Shown: positions 8,518 through 17,368 of the stretch, in pieces | Layout of the letters: every line of letters starts with the position of its first letter | How positions within the stretch are numbered: the first letter of the stretch is position 1 | Source: Prevotellamassilia timonensis | Lineage (GTDB): Bacteria; Bacteroidota; Bacteroidia; Bacteroidales; Bacteroidaceae | Direction: 5' to 3' | DNA: 64,000 bases | Assembly: GCF_900106785.1 (NCBI RefSeq) | Contig: NZ_LT629834.1 | Location: forward strand, 62,001-126,000 | Notes under the pieces: generated by a model | Databases searched by the model: none | Seen by the model: the letters and a program-made list of their open reading frames with translations, nothing else | Told to the model about the DNA's origin: nothing | Translations under genes and position numbers: made by a program

Positions 8518-10005
8518 ATGAACAAGTATATAGTTAAGGCCATGTTGTTTGGCGCGGTTGCTTTGGGCGGCCTCACCTCGTGCGAGCTCGACCAGTACCC
8601 CGAAACAAGTCTGCCTACGGGCCAGACATGGCAAAAGCTGAGCGATGCTGCCAACTACAACATTGGCTTGAAGTCTGCCGTGCGCTTAATATGCGGCGGT
8701 ATCTATGCTGAAAAGCCCGACTTGCAGTCCGACCTCTTCAACATGACAACGGCCAACAGCACAAGCTCTATCTACCAACTTCAGGACTGGAGCTTCGAAA
8801 GTGCTTCAGGCATGGGCGATGGCTTGTGGGCCAACTGCTACGGCGTCATTTCAAACGCCAACAACATCATCAACAACATCGACAAAATCAGCGTAGAGGA
8901 AGGCTCACAGGACGAGGCTGACCGCAACTACTACAAGGGTGCCGCCTACTTTGCACGCGCACTGGCTTACGACAAGCTGGCACGCCGTTTCTGCAAGGCA
9001 TACGACAAGGCTACTGCCGACCAAACCCTCGGTCTGCCCCTCGTCACCAGCATCGATGTGAACCACAAGCCCTCACGCTCTTCGCTCAAGGCCACTTACG
9101 ACCTTATAAAGGAGGACATCAAGCAGGCCAAACTGCTGATGGGCGAGAACGACGTGCACAACGCCGACAACTCGCTGATTAGCTACAACACGGCCGACGC
9201 ACTTGATGCGCGCATCAGCCTCAACTGTCAGGACTACGACAACGCCATTGCTTGCGCCCAGCGCACCATCAGCAAGTACGCCCTTTGCAGCACGGCTGAG
9301 GACTTTGCAAACATGTGGAAGAACGACGAAGGTTCTGAAATCATATTCCAGCCCGTACAGACAAAGGACGAGCGCACCAACTCATACGATGCCTACATTT
9401 CATTCAGCACTGCCAACAATGGTTACAGCCCCGACTACATACCCACACAGGGCTTGATTGACCTGTACGAGGCCAACGACATGCGCCAGTACACCTACTT
9501 TGCCGCCACTGGTGCTGTAACCAACGACCTCGCCGACGAGAATGTAGTCATCTTCAACAAGTACCCCGGCAACCCCGCATTGGTCAAGACTTCGGCACAG
9601 ACTGAATTCTACAACATGACCAAGGAACTGCGCGTGGGCGAGATGTACCTGATTGCTGCTGAGGCATCGTACATGAAGGACGGCAGCGGCTTGAGCTTCC
9701 TCAACGACTTGCGCTCAAAGCGTGGTGCCACCGCACTACTCAACCTGAGCGGCGCACAACTGTTCAGCCAGATTAAGGACGAATGGGCACGCGAAACCTG
9801 CGGCGAGGGCTTCCGCCTCGACTGCCTCAAGCGTTGGGGCGATGGTTGCCGCCGCATGACAGCTCAGCACCTGACCGACGGTTTCCTGCGCAACGACCCC
9901 AACTACCTCGACCTCAAAGTGCCTGCCACCGACAAGCACTTTGTGTGGGAGCTGCCGCAGAACGACACCCAGGCCAACACCAACCTGCAAAAGAACTGGG
10001 AGTAA
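8518..10005 (+). CDS. SusD/RagB-family nutrient-binding lipoprotein
   Basis: A 495-residue surface lipoprotein that caps the adjacent SusC barrel and binds its substrate. The N-terminus MNKYIVKAMLFGAVALGGLT-SC gives a lipobox with Cys22. The helical SusD_RagB core is seen in YKGAAYFARALAYDKLARRF and in MTKELRVGEMYLIAAEASYM, the classical R-x-x-E-x-x-L-I-x-A-E helix. The C-terminal part (GFRLDCLKRWGDGCRRM...FVWELPQND) ends with the usual aromatic, prolyl stretch. It is translated 47 bases after susC and 40 bases before the next lipoprotein gene, so the three form one operon. Confidence 0.95.
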   Translation: MNKYIVKAMLFGAVALGGLTSCELDQYPETSLPTGQTWQKLSDAANYNIGLKSAVRLICGGIYAEKPDLQSDLFNMTTANSTSSIYQLQDWSFESASGMGDGLWANCYGVISNANNIINNIDKISVEEGSQDEADRNYYKGAAYFARALAYDKLARRFCKAYDKATADQTLGLPLVTSIDVNHKPSRSSLKATYDLIKEDIKQAKLLMGENDVHNADNSLISYNTADALDARISLNCQDYDNAIACAQRTISKYALCSTAEDFANMWKNDEGSEIIFQPVQTKDERTNSYDAYISFSTANNGYSPDYIPTQGLIDLYEANDMRQYTYFAATGAVTNDLADENVVIFNKYPGNPALVKTSAQTEFYNMTKELRVGEMYLIAAEASYMKDGSGLSFLNDLRSKRGATALLNLSGAQLFSQIKDEWARETCGEGFRLDCLKRWGDGCRRMTAQHLTDGFLRNDPNYLDLKVPATDKHFVWELPQNDTQANTNLQKNWE

Positions 10006-10045
10006 CAGACACATTCAACATAACGCTTCATAAAACGCTAAAGCA

Positions 10046-11161
10046 ATGAAACTCAACATAAAGACATTGGCAGCTTGCCTGCTGGCGAGTTCGGCTCTCG
10101 TTTCGTGTAACAACGAATTTGAGGACGGCGCTTCAGGAGTAAGCTACCCCGAACAAATAGAACTCGGCAAGTGGGCACCAAGCTACACTGTTGACGGCTC
10201 GAACAAGTACACGCTCAACCTCACCGTCAACGAGCAGGGCGACACCATTTGCGATGTGACAGTATACAACCCCGTAACCGAACAGGCCAACGTGCTTGGC
10301 GGCGGAAAGGTGAGCTACAACAAGCAAACGGGTATGATTACTGCCAATTACGACGACTCTTTCTATGGTGGACAGGCACGTGTGCAGATGGCCATCAAAA
10401 ACGACATGAAGAGCGCTGTGGCCTACATCTACACCGTAACAACCAACAACAATGGTCAGGAAACGCTCAAGCGTCAGGACTATGTAAACATGGTTGAAAG
10501 CGACACCATCTCAATGCTCGGCATGTGGGCTTTGGCCAATGGCCAGAACCTCACGCTCTACATGAGCGGCAAGGCCGACGTGTCGCAGAATGGTGAAGTG
10601 ATTGCCACCGGCACATTTGCCAAGAACGCACTTGGCACAGCCGTCACCACTACCGACAACAAGGTGTACCAACTCTCTACCAACGAAAAGGGGCAGACAT
10701 ACGCCACCGTTGACGGACAGACCTACTATGCTGCTCACGAAAAGACAACCTACGTAGACGACTGGGAAGAGGTAAGCACGGGTGCTTACTACACCTCGGC
10801 ATTCGACTTTGAGGTACCCGACTACGTTGTGCTTGAATACTCTCCCTGCCGCGCCGAATACCGCATCAACATGTACAACGTGTTCGGACAGATGCAATTA
10901 CCCGCTCCAAGAACCGACAACTACCTGTCGTTTAACTGGAACAAGAAGACTAACAAGGTGTCACTCACCTCGTCGACCAAGTTCTGCACCGGCTTCGAGC
11001 TTGAACAGAACGGCCAAAACTATGGTGTTGTAAACGGCATTCCTTCGGGTAGCACCTGCAAGTACGAGGACGGCAAGTTCACCTTCGGCATCACTTACGC
11101 CATCGATGGCGTGGGCCCACTGCTGAATGGCGAAGACACCTTCACACCTGCTGAGCAGTAA
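10046..11161 (+). CDS. Uncharacterised lipoprotein, third gene of the SusCD operon
   Basis: A 371-residue protein with signal MKLNIKTLAACLLASSALVS-C and a lipobox cysteine at 21, followed by a beta-rich sequence with many Thr, Asn and Tyr residues (VTEQANVLGGGKVSYNKQTG). I do not recognise a family. By position it is the SusE/SusF equivalent, a surface glycan- or ligand-binding accessory lipoprotein. A strong terminator follows 33 bases after the stop, closing the operon. Confidence 0.85.
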   Translation: MKLNIKTLAACLLASSALVSCNNEFEDGASGVSYPEQIELGKWAPSYTVDGSNKYTLNLTVNEQGDTICDVTVYNPVTEQANVLGGGKVSYNKQTGMITANYDDSFYGGQARVQMAIKNDMKSAVAYIYTVTTNNNGQETLKRQDYVNMVESDTISMLGMWALANGQNLTLYMSGKADVSQNGEVIATGTFAKNALGTAVTTTDNKVYQLSTNEKGQTYATVDGQTYYAAHEKTTYVDDWEEVSTGAYYTSAFDFEVPDYVVLEYSPCRAEYRINMYNVFGQMQLPAPRTDNYLSFNWNKKTNKVSLTSSTKFCTGFELEQNGQNYGVVNGIPSGSTCKYEDGKFTFGITYAIDGVGPLLNGEDTFTPAEQ

Positions 11162-11193
11162 ACTCTGCTTACTGAAAATACTCTATCTAACGC

Positions 11194-11230
11194 AAAAGGG
11201 GCAGACCATAATGATTGGTCTGCCCCTTTT
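11194..11230 (+). terminator. Intrinsic terminator of the susCD operon
   Basis: AAAAGGGGCAGACCA, a 7-base loop, then TGGTCTGCCCCTTTT: a perfect 15-bp stem with a T tail, 33 bases after the last stop. Confidence 0.92.
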
Positions 11231-11254
11231 GCGCAGTTGTGTGAAACGCGTTGC

Positions 11255-11993
11255 AAAATAACGCAAGCACTAGCACCAAATGCCAGTTCCAAACGCTAGC
11301 TCAACGCTAGCTCTAATGGGGGCGACGCGTCTCGCGTCGGGAAAAGATTCAGCTATTATTTAGTATAGCTTGTTTCTTTCCTTTTAATTTTCCCGACGCG
11401 AGACGCGTCGCCCCCATTAGTGCTTGCGTTTCTTCAAACTCCAAAAAATAGCACCAAATGCCAGTTCCAAACGCTAACTCTAAACGCTAGCTCTATACGC
11501 TAGCTCTAATGGGGGCGACGCGTCTCGCGTCGGGAAAAGATTCAGCTTTTATTTAGTATAGCTTGTATCTTTCCTTTTAATTATCCCGACGCGAGACGCG
11601 TCGCCCCCATTAGTGCTTGCGTTTCTTCAAACTCCAAACACTAGCACCAAATGCCAGTTCCAAACGCTAGCTCTAAACGCTAGCTCTAATGGGGGCGACG
11701 CGTCTCGCGTCGGGAAAAGATTCAGCTATTATTTAGTATAGTTTGTATCTTTCCTTTTAATTTTCCCGACGCGAGACGCGTCGCCCCCATTAGTGCTTGC
11801 GTTTCTTCAAACTCCAAGCAATAGCACCAAATGCCAGTTCCAAACGCTAACTCTAAACGCTAGCTCTAAACGCAAGCACTAATGGGGGCGACGCGTCTCG
11901 CGTCGGGAAAAGATGCAGCTATTATTTAGTATAGCTTGTATTTTTCCTTTTAATTATCCCGACGCGAGACGCGTCGCCCCCATTAGTGCTTGC
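11255..11993. repeat. Four-copy tandem array of palindrome family A
   Basis: Left arms (TAATGGGGGCGACGCGTCTC type) start at 11314, 11508, 11688 and 11880; right arms are at 11392, 11585, 11765 and 11958. Each 50-base loop is almost identical (AAAAGATTCAGCTATTATTT start). Units are joined by AGCACCAAATGCCAGTTCC and AAACGCTAGC minisatellite steps, giving periods of about 194, 180 and 192 bases. The array lies between the converging sus operon and M20 gene. Confidence 0.92.
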
Positions 11994-12033
11994 GTTTTTT
12001 TCGCAGCGCGTTTCAGGCAACTTAATTTCTTTT

Positions 12034-13101
12034 TCAAACGCCACGCAGCATGGCATCATACAACTGCAATGCCTCGCGCAACTCGCTCACACAAATGTAC
12101 TCCTCGGCCGTGTGCGAACGCGACGACTGGCCGGGGCCCATCTTCAACGAGGGGAAACGCATCAGCGCCTGGTCGCTCAATGTGGGCGAACCGAACAGTT
12201 CGCGGCCGAGGCGCATGGCTGCCCGCACAAGGGGGTGGTCAAGCGATATGTGCGAGGAATGCAGACGGGTGGAGCGCGGCACCACATCGCACCCCTGTGT
12301 GTGGGCGGCTATGATGCTGAGCACCTGCTCGTTGGTGTAACACTCGTTGGGACGCACATCTACCACAAAAGTGCACGTGTCGGGTACCACATTGTGCTGC
12401 GTGCCGGCATTTATCATGGTCACACTCATCTTTACCGGACCGAGCACCGGCGAGGTTTTCTCAAACTTGTAGTTGCCGAACCACTCCACATAGGGCAGTG
12501 CCTTGTAAAGGGCATTGTCGCCTTCGTTGCGGGCGGCGTGCCCCGAACGTCCGTGCGTGGTGCAGTCGAGCACCATCAAGCCCTTTTCGGCCACAGCGGC
12601 CTGCATGCCGGTGGGTTCACCCACGAGGCCCACATCGATGGACGGCAGCAGCGGCAGCACAGCTTCAATGCCCTGTTTGCCCGACACCTCCTCCTCTGCC
12701 GAAGCAAGGAACACCAGGTGATAAGGCAAGTCGGTGTGGCGCAGCGCAAGGAAGGTGTGCAGCAGTGTGACAAGGCCCCCGCCGCAGTCGTTGCTGCCGA
12801 GGCCATAAAGGCGGTCACCCTCGAGCGTGGGCACAAATGGGTTGTGCTGCCAGGTGGCGGCCGGTTTCACGGTGTCGATGTGGGCATTGAGCAGCAAAGT
12901 GGGTTTGTCGCCTTTGGGCAGGGGTTGCTCGCACCAAATGTTGTTGTAGTGGCGCTGCGGATTGGCACCACGCTGTTCAAGATAGTCATACAGGAAGTCG
13001 GCCGCAGCCGTCTCATCGCGGCTCACCGAGGGTATGGCCACAAGGCCCTGCAGCAGTTGCAGGGCCTCAGCAGTGATATGGTCAAGTTGTTGTGCTGTCA
13101 T
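12034..13101 (-). CDS. M20 family metallopeptidase, ArgE/DapE-like deacylase
   Basis: A 355-residue dinuclear zinc amidohydrolase, probably the arginine-pathway deacylase (in Bacteroidetes the intermediates may be N-succinyl rather than N-acetyl). Metal ligands are visible: LLLNAHIDTVKP (HxD, about residue 80), GLGSNDCGGG (bridging Asp), ASAEEEVSGKQG (general base Glu with the next Glu ligand) and GEPTGM, plus a C-terminal GPGQSSRSHTAEEY with the final His. I chose ATG 13101 (MTAQQLDHI). An upstream in-frame ATG at 13170 would add 23 residues that merely translate the F1 repeat. No other arginine gene is adjacent. DapE-type desuccinylase is the main alternative. Confidence 0.85.
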   Translation of the reverse strand: MTAQQLDHITAEALQLLQGLVAIPSVSRDETAAADFLYDYLEQRGANPQRHYNNIWCEQPLPKGDKPTLLLNAHIDTVKPAATWQHNPFVPTLEGDRLYGLGSNDCGGGLVTLLHTFLALRHTDLPYHLVFLASAEEEVSGKQGIEAVLPLLPSIDVGLVGEPTGMQAAVAEKGLMVLDCTTHGRSGHAARNEGDNALYKALPYVEWFGNYKFEKTSPVLGPVKMSVTMINAGTQHNVVPDTCTFVVDVRPNECYTNEQVLSIIAAHTQGCDVVPRSTRLHSSHISLDHPLVRAAMRLGRELFGSPTLSDQALMRFPSLKMGPGQSSRSHTAEEYICVSELREALQLYDAMLRGV

Positions 13102-13117
13102 GGTCGGAATTTGTGGG

Positions 13118-13248
13118 TTTACGGGGTGACGGGTTAACGGGTTGACGGGTAAGAGTGCATTACTTGTCAATGCGTTAATTCATAGTTTTTCAGACTGCCA
13201 ACGTGTCAACGTGTCGCGTCGTCTACCTTTCAACTTGTCAAGCAATGC
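13118..13248. repeat. Repeat F1: inverted GTTAACGGGTTGACGGGT-type units
   Basis: Units GTGACGGGTTAACGGG at 13120-13152 face reverse-complement-like units (CAACGTGTCAACGTGTC) at 13198-13245. The element lies in the presumed leader of the M20 gene. Similar elements lie at 31.7, 46.8 and 48.8 kb. Confidence 0.7.
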
Positions 13249-13262
13249 CCCGCTTACCCATG

Positions 13263-13270
13263 CAAAGGTA
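13263..13270 (-). promoter_or_regulatory. -7 box for the M20 gene
   Basis: Minus strand TACCTTTG, an exact TAnnTTTG match, about 165 bases upstream of ATG 13101. Confidence 0.5.
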
Positions 13271-13310
13271 TAAAGGAATGCCGACTTTTGCGCTTTGTTA
13301 TGAAAATATA

Positions 13311-13342
13311 TTTGCGCCGTTCGCATCTTGAACGTATCTTTG
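13311..13342 (+). promoter_or_regulatory. Promoter for the SLC13 transporter gene
   Basis: TTTG (13311-13314), 20 bases, then TATCTTTG (13335-13342): both boxes match the Bacteroidetes consensus with ideal spacing. The next plus-strand gene starts 522 bases downstream, on the far side of the E and B2 repeats. Confidence 0.65.
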
Positions 13343-13346
13343 TGCG

Positions 13347-13863
13347 AGGGTTATTGGGTTAGGGGGTTAAGGGGTTAGGAGGTTAAAAGAATACCTCTGC
13401 TTCTCAAAAGCTTAAAGTAACTCAAGTTTCGGATTTGGGGAAGGCGGGCTGAAAGCCCAAAGGAGCACATAGCCCAGGGCAAGCGAAGCGGCACCCTGGG
13501 TATCGCATGTTGGAGCAGTCGCGCCCTGTAAGGGCAAAAGCTTTAAGACATGGCGCAGGTATTGAACAAAATATACATACGATGTTCCTCTTTAAGACCG
13601 CTAAATCAGTTATCAAGTAAGAATAACAACATAAAGGGGTAAAGCTTTTGCCCTTACAGGGCGCGACTGCTCCAACACGCTATACCCAGGGTGTCGCTTC
13701 GCTTGCCCTGGGCTCCGTGCTCCATTGGGCTTTCAGCCCGCCTTTCCCAAATCCAAAACTTGAGTTAAAGTAACTTTTTAACCTCCTAACCCCTTAACCC
13801 AATAACCCCCTAACCCAATAACCCCCTAACCCATACCCAATAACCCCTTAACCCCCTTACCCC
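13347..13863. repeat. Composite repeat: E minisatellites flanking palindrome B2
   Basis: The left flank GGGTTAGGGGGTTAAGGGG (13350-13388) faces the reverse-complement units CCTCCTAACCCCTTAACCC and AATAACCCCCTAACCC (13777-13863). Between them is B2 (13418-13768), with arms AAGTTTCGGATTTGGGGAA / CCAAATCCAAAACTTGAG and the usual GCCCAGGGCAAGCG and GCCCTGTAAGGGC stems. The right minisatellite runs up to the ATG of the transporter gene, replacing any normal ribosome-binding region. Confidence 0.9.
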
Positions 13864-13864
13864 C

Positions 13865-15691
13865 ATGACTACAACCCTCATTATTCTGAGCCTTGCAGCC
13901 ATACTGTTTGTGAGCGGACGCATAAGGTCCGACCTCGTGGCCGTGTGTGCCGCACTGGCACTTGTTGTATGCGGCGTGCTGACCCCCGAGGAGGCACTGG
14001 CCGGATTTTCCAACCCCATTGTCATCATGATGCTCGGCCTCTTTGTGGTAGGCGGCGGCATATTCAGCACAGGCTTGGCCAAACGCCTCGGCACAGGCAT
14101 ATTGGGACTGGCCGGCAAGAGCGAAACAAAGCTGTTCGTGCTGCTCATGCTCACCACCGCCGGCGTGGGCGCCTTTGTGAGTAACACCGGCACAGTGGCA
14201 CTGATGCTGCCCATTGTGGTGAGCATGGCACGCGGAGCCGGTCTGTCGTCGGCACGGTTGCTCATGCCACTGGCCTTTGCAGGCAGCATGGGCGGCATGC
14301 TCACCCTCATTGGCACCCCACCCAACCTGATAGTGCGCGATGCGCTGGTGGCAGCAGGCTATGAACCGTTGGGCTTCTTTTCATTCACCCCCGTGGGCAT
14401 TGTTTGCATCGTAGTGGGCACACTGGTGCTCATTCCGCTCACGCGGCGTTTCCTTAAAGAACGCACAGGTAACAACGCGGCAAATACTGGCAAGACGTTG
14501 CAACAGCTGGCCAGTGAGTACAAGGTGACGCAGAATGTGCAGCAAGTGGTGGTTACACCACAATCGCGCATGGTGGGCCACACGCTCAAGGAGCTTGACG
14601 TGCACGGACGCTATGGCGTGACGGTGATTGAGGTGCGTCGCCAACCGTCGTCGAACACCCCACTCGGCAAGGTGCAACAACTGTCTATGGCCAACGTGGC
14701 CATTGAGGAGGGCGACTTGCTGTTTATAACCGACGATGCCGGACGTGTGGCTGACTTCATAACGGACTTTGCACTGACGGCTGCCGACGAGATGCACGAC
14801 GGCAAACTGCACTTTTACGATGTGGGCATGGCCGAAATTCTGCTGCTGCCCGGCTCTACGCTGGTGGGGCACACGGTGGGCGAGACGGACTTCCGCGCTA
14901 ACTACGGACTTAGTGTGCTGGGCATACGCCGCCACCAAGACTATTTGCTCGACAACCTGAAGGACCAACGGTTGAACGCGGCAGACATTGTGCTGGTGCA
15001 AGGCCCTTGGGAGCAGATTGCACGCCTCAACAAGCACGACGGTCAGGAGTGGGTGGTGATAGGCCAGCCCGAGGAGCAAGCGGCGCGCGTGACGCTCGAC
15101 TACAAAGCGCCCCTTGCGGCCCTCATCATGCTGCTCATGGTGGCGGCGATGGCCTTCGACTTTATTCCTGTTGCCCCCGTCACGGCGGTGATGCTGGCTG
15201 CCGTGGCCATGATATTTACGGGTTGTCTGCGCAATGTGGAGGCGGCCTACAAAACTATCAACTGGGAAAGCATTGTGCTGTTTGGGGCCATGCTGCCCAT
15301 GTCGACGGCGCTCGAAAAGACGGGTGCCGACCAACTGGTGTCGCACGCGCTGGTGCAGCTCACGGGCAGCGGCGGTACGTACTTGCTGATAGCGGCCATA
15401 TATGTGGCGACATCGCTGCTCACTTTTTTCATATCGAACACGGTGACGGCGGTACTCATGGCGCCTATTGCGCTGCAGGCGGCCCACGCGCAGGGCATCA
15501 GTGCTGTGCCCGTGCTCATGGCGGTGACGGTGGCGGCAAGCATGTGTTTTGCATCGCCCTTCTCTACCCCGCCCAATGCGCTGGTGATGTCGGCGGGCGG
15601 CTACAAACCTATTGACTATGTGCGCGTGGGATTGCCCCTGCAAATTGTCATTGGCATTGTCATGGTGCTGCTGTTGCCGCTGATTTACTAA
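13865..15691 (+). CDS. SLC13/DASS-family anion transporter with two RCK_C (TrkA-C) domains
   Basis: A 608-residue inner-membrane sodium-coupled symporter for sulfate or dicarboxylates. Two inverted halves are seen. The first carries SNTGT (106-110) and GTPPN (150-154). The second carries FISNTVTAVLMAPIA and FSTPPNALVMSAGG, the two SNT-type Na+/substrate motifs. The cytosolic insert (about 220-400) holds two RCK_C regions (RMVGHTLKELDVHGRYGVTV; STLVGHTVGETDFRANYGLS), as in bacterial SLC13 members such as YfbS. Substrate is not determinable from sequence. It is monocistronic, with the E repeat abutting the start codon. Confidence 0.9.
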   Translation: MTTTLIILSLAAILFVSGRIRSDLVAVCAALALVVCGVLTPEEALAGFSNPIVIMMLGLFVVGGGIFSTGLAKRLGTGILGLAGKSETKLFVLLMLTTAGVGAFVSNTGTVALMLPIVVSMARGAGLSSARLLMPLAFAGSMGGMLTLIGTPPNLIVRDALVAAGYEPLGFFSFTPVGIVCIVVGTLVLIPLTRRFLKERTGNNAANTGKTLQQLASEYKVTQNVQQVVVTPQSRMVGHTLKELDVHGRYGVTVIEVRRQPSSNTPLGKVQQLSMANVAIEEGDLLFITDDAGRVADFITDFALTAADEMHDGKLHFYDVGMAEILLLPGSTLVGHTVGETDFRANYGLSVLGIRRHQDYLLDNLKDQRLNAADIVLVQGPWEQIARLNKHDGQEWVVIGQPEEQAARVTLDYKAPLAALIMLLMVAAMAFDFIPVAPVTAVMLAAVAMIFTGCLRNVEAAYKTINWESIVLFGAMLPMSTALEKTGADQLVSHALVQLTGSGGTYLLIAAIYVATSLLTFFISNTVTAVLMAPIALQAAHAQGISAVPVLMAVTVAASMCFASPFSTPPNALVMSAGGYKPIDYVRVGLPLQIVIGIVMVLLLPLIY

Positions 15692-15711
15692 TATTGCTGT
15701 CGGCTAAATTA

Positions 15712-16020
15712 CTATCGCTCACGGATCGCACCGATTGCACGGATTTTTTTACTCGTGCAGCGTGCTTTAGCACCACGGAGATGACGGAATTGACGGATTT
15801 TGTGAGCATTGCATGCTCACTTCGCTATTAGCTCGTTGCTGCGACCAGGTCCCTTACTACATAATCTGTGCTAACGTATTTCGCCACGAGTACATTACGA
15901 GCCAATAGCGAAGTGAGCATGCAATGCTCACAAAATCCGTAAAATCCGTCATCTCCGTGGTGCTAAAGCACATTGCATAAGCAAAAAAATCCGTGCAATC
16001 GGTGCGATCCGTGAGCGATA
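15712..16020. repeat. Long imperfect palindrome, family D
   Basis: The left arm begins ATCGCTCACGGATCGCACCG (15713). The right arm ends CGGTGCGATCCGTGAGCGAT (16019). Inner blocks ATCCGTCATCTCCGTGG and GTGAGCATTGCATGCTCAC are also mirrored. Arms are about 120-130 bases around a loop of about 50. It sits between the converging SLC13 and tdh genes. Confidence 0.9.
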
Positions 16021-16125
16021 ATATCAGAATGGGTTAACCGGACAGCAATAATTTACTAAGGGCCGCGCTTGCGCCCTCACGCAACTGGATTTCTGCCCCG
16101 GCACATGACGCGCTGCCGGATATGA

Positions 16126-16166
16126 GAAAAGCCAAGGAACACCCCGGGGGGAGTTCCTTGGCTTTT
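16126..16166 (-). terminator. Intrinsic terminator of tdh
   Basis: GAAAAGCCAAGGAAC and GTTCCTTGGCTTTTC form a 15-bp stem with a GC loop, 43 bases past the stop of the minus-strand gene. T runs on both strands could make it bidirectional. Confidence 0.88.
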
Positions 16167-16208
16167 CAGCTATTATAATGATTGTTTGACGCGATACTAA
16201 TGCGCGGC

Positions 16209-17165
16209 TTACTTGCCAAGCTTGGCAGAAAGTTTTTGCAGCATGTCCACTGTCATGCGGTCGAGATCGTACTCGGGCTTCCAGTCCCATTCCTGACGTG
16301 CACAAGTGTCGTCGAGGCTGTTGGGCCATGAGTCGGCATTGGCCTGCTTGAGAGGCTCAACCTTGTACTCCATTTCGAACTCTGGCTTGTACTTGCGTAT
16401 GGCAGCGAGCACACCCTCGGGGTCGAAGCTCATGGCGGCAATGTTGAATGCGTTGCGGTGAACAAGGCGTGTGGGGTCGGCCTCCATCAGCTCAACAGCT
16501 GCGCGCAGGGCATCGGGCATGTACATCATGTCCATGTAAGTGCCTTTGGCAATGGGGCATACAAACTTTTCGCCACGAACGGCCGAATAGTAGATGTCGC
16601 AAGCATAGTCGGTGGTGCCGCCACCAGGCAATGTGACGTATGAGATGAGACCGGGGAAACGCACGGCACGGGTGTCAACGCCATACTTGCGATAGTAGTA
16701 GTCGGAGAGCAACTCGGTGGTTACCTTTGACACACCATAGATGGTGCGCGGGCGCTGAATGGTATCTTGTGGTACGTGATTGGGAGGCGTTTCGGGACCG
16801 AACGAACCGATTGAGCTTGGGGTGAACACCGCACACTCGTGTTCGCGTGCTACCTCGAGCACATTCCAAAGGCCGTCAATGCCAATTTTCCATGCCAACT
16901 GCGGACGGCCCTCGGCCACCACGCTCAACAATGCGGCAAGGTTGTAGACGGTGTCGACCTTGTGCTTGAGCACTACTTCGGCTATCATCTCGCCATTGGT
17001 AACGTCGCAGATTTCAGCTGGACCACTTTCAGCCAATTCGCCCTTGGGGGCTGCACTGGGAATGTAACCGCACACTACGTGGTCGTTGCCATAAATGCCG
17101 CGCAACTTCATGGTAAGCTCAGAACCTATCTGTCCTGTAGCACCAATCACCAAAATATTCTTCAT
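16209..17165 (-). CDS. L-threonine 3-dehydrogenase, SDR (epimerase-like) type
   Basis: A 318-residue NAD-dependent extended SDR that oxidises L-threonine to 2-amino-3-ketobutyrate. The Rossmann motif GATGQIG is at residues 8-14. The catalytic set is seen in TPSSIGSFG (Ser) and YGVSK (Tyr and Lys), and the RFPGLISY and GTYMDMMYMPD segments are typical of the SDR-type threonine dehydrogenases. The next plus-strand gene, 203 bases away and divergent, is kbl, which cleaves the product, so the pair forms a threonine-to-glycine plus acetyl-CoA pathway around a shared intergenic control region. Confidence 0.93.
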   Translation of the reverse strand: MKNILVIGATGQIGSELTMKLRGIYGNDHVVCGYIPSAAPKGELAESGPAEICDVTNGEMIAEVVLKHKVDTVYNLAALLSVVAEGRPQLAWKIGIDGLWNVLEVAREHECAVFTPSSIGSFGPETPPNHVPQDTIQRPRTIYGVSKVTTELLSDYYYRKYGVDTRAVRFPGLISYVTLPGGGTTDYACDIYYSAVRGEKFVCPIAKGTYMDMMYMPDALRAAVELMEADPTRLVHRNAFNIAAMSFDPEGVLAAIRKYKPEFEMEYKVEPLKQANADSWPNSLDDTCARQEWDWKPEYDLDRMTVDMLQKLSAKLGK

Positions 17166-17368
17166 CTTTTTTGTATAAAGGATTTTGTTAGTTTGACGTG
17201 TCTGTTATTACACACGTGCAAAGGTGCAATCTTTTTTTGAGATTTATGCGCACTCTGTGGTTATTTTTCAAAAAAAATACGTTACTTTGCGGTGACTACG
17301 ACAAGGGGCGCATGGCGCGCCTTGCCGCTGCTTGGTGAGAAATCTTTTTATAAATCACACTTATACAA
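17166..17368. promoter_or_regulatory. Shared divergent promoter region of tdh and kbl
   Basis: The minus strand has CACCTTTG near 17218-17225, a near match to TAnnTTTG, about 55 bases before the tdh ATG. The plus strand has TTACTTTG at 17282-17289, 80 bases before the kbl ATG, preceded by a T-rich -33 region. No obvious operator palindrome was seen. Confidence 0.45.

Noticed and set aside
5498-11161. A full polysaccharide utilisation locus
   Set aside because: There is only susC, susD and one lipoprotein gene; no glycoside hydrolase, sulfatase, hybrid two-component or anti-sigma gene is adjacent, so the substrate class cannot be assigned.
11255-11993. CRISPR array
   Set aside because: Units are 180-194 bases with near-identical loops instead of unique spacers, each unit is itself a long palindrome, and no cas gene is present.
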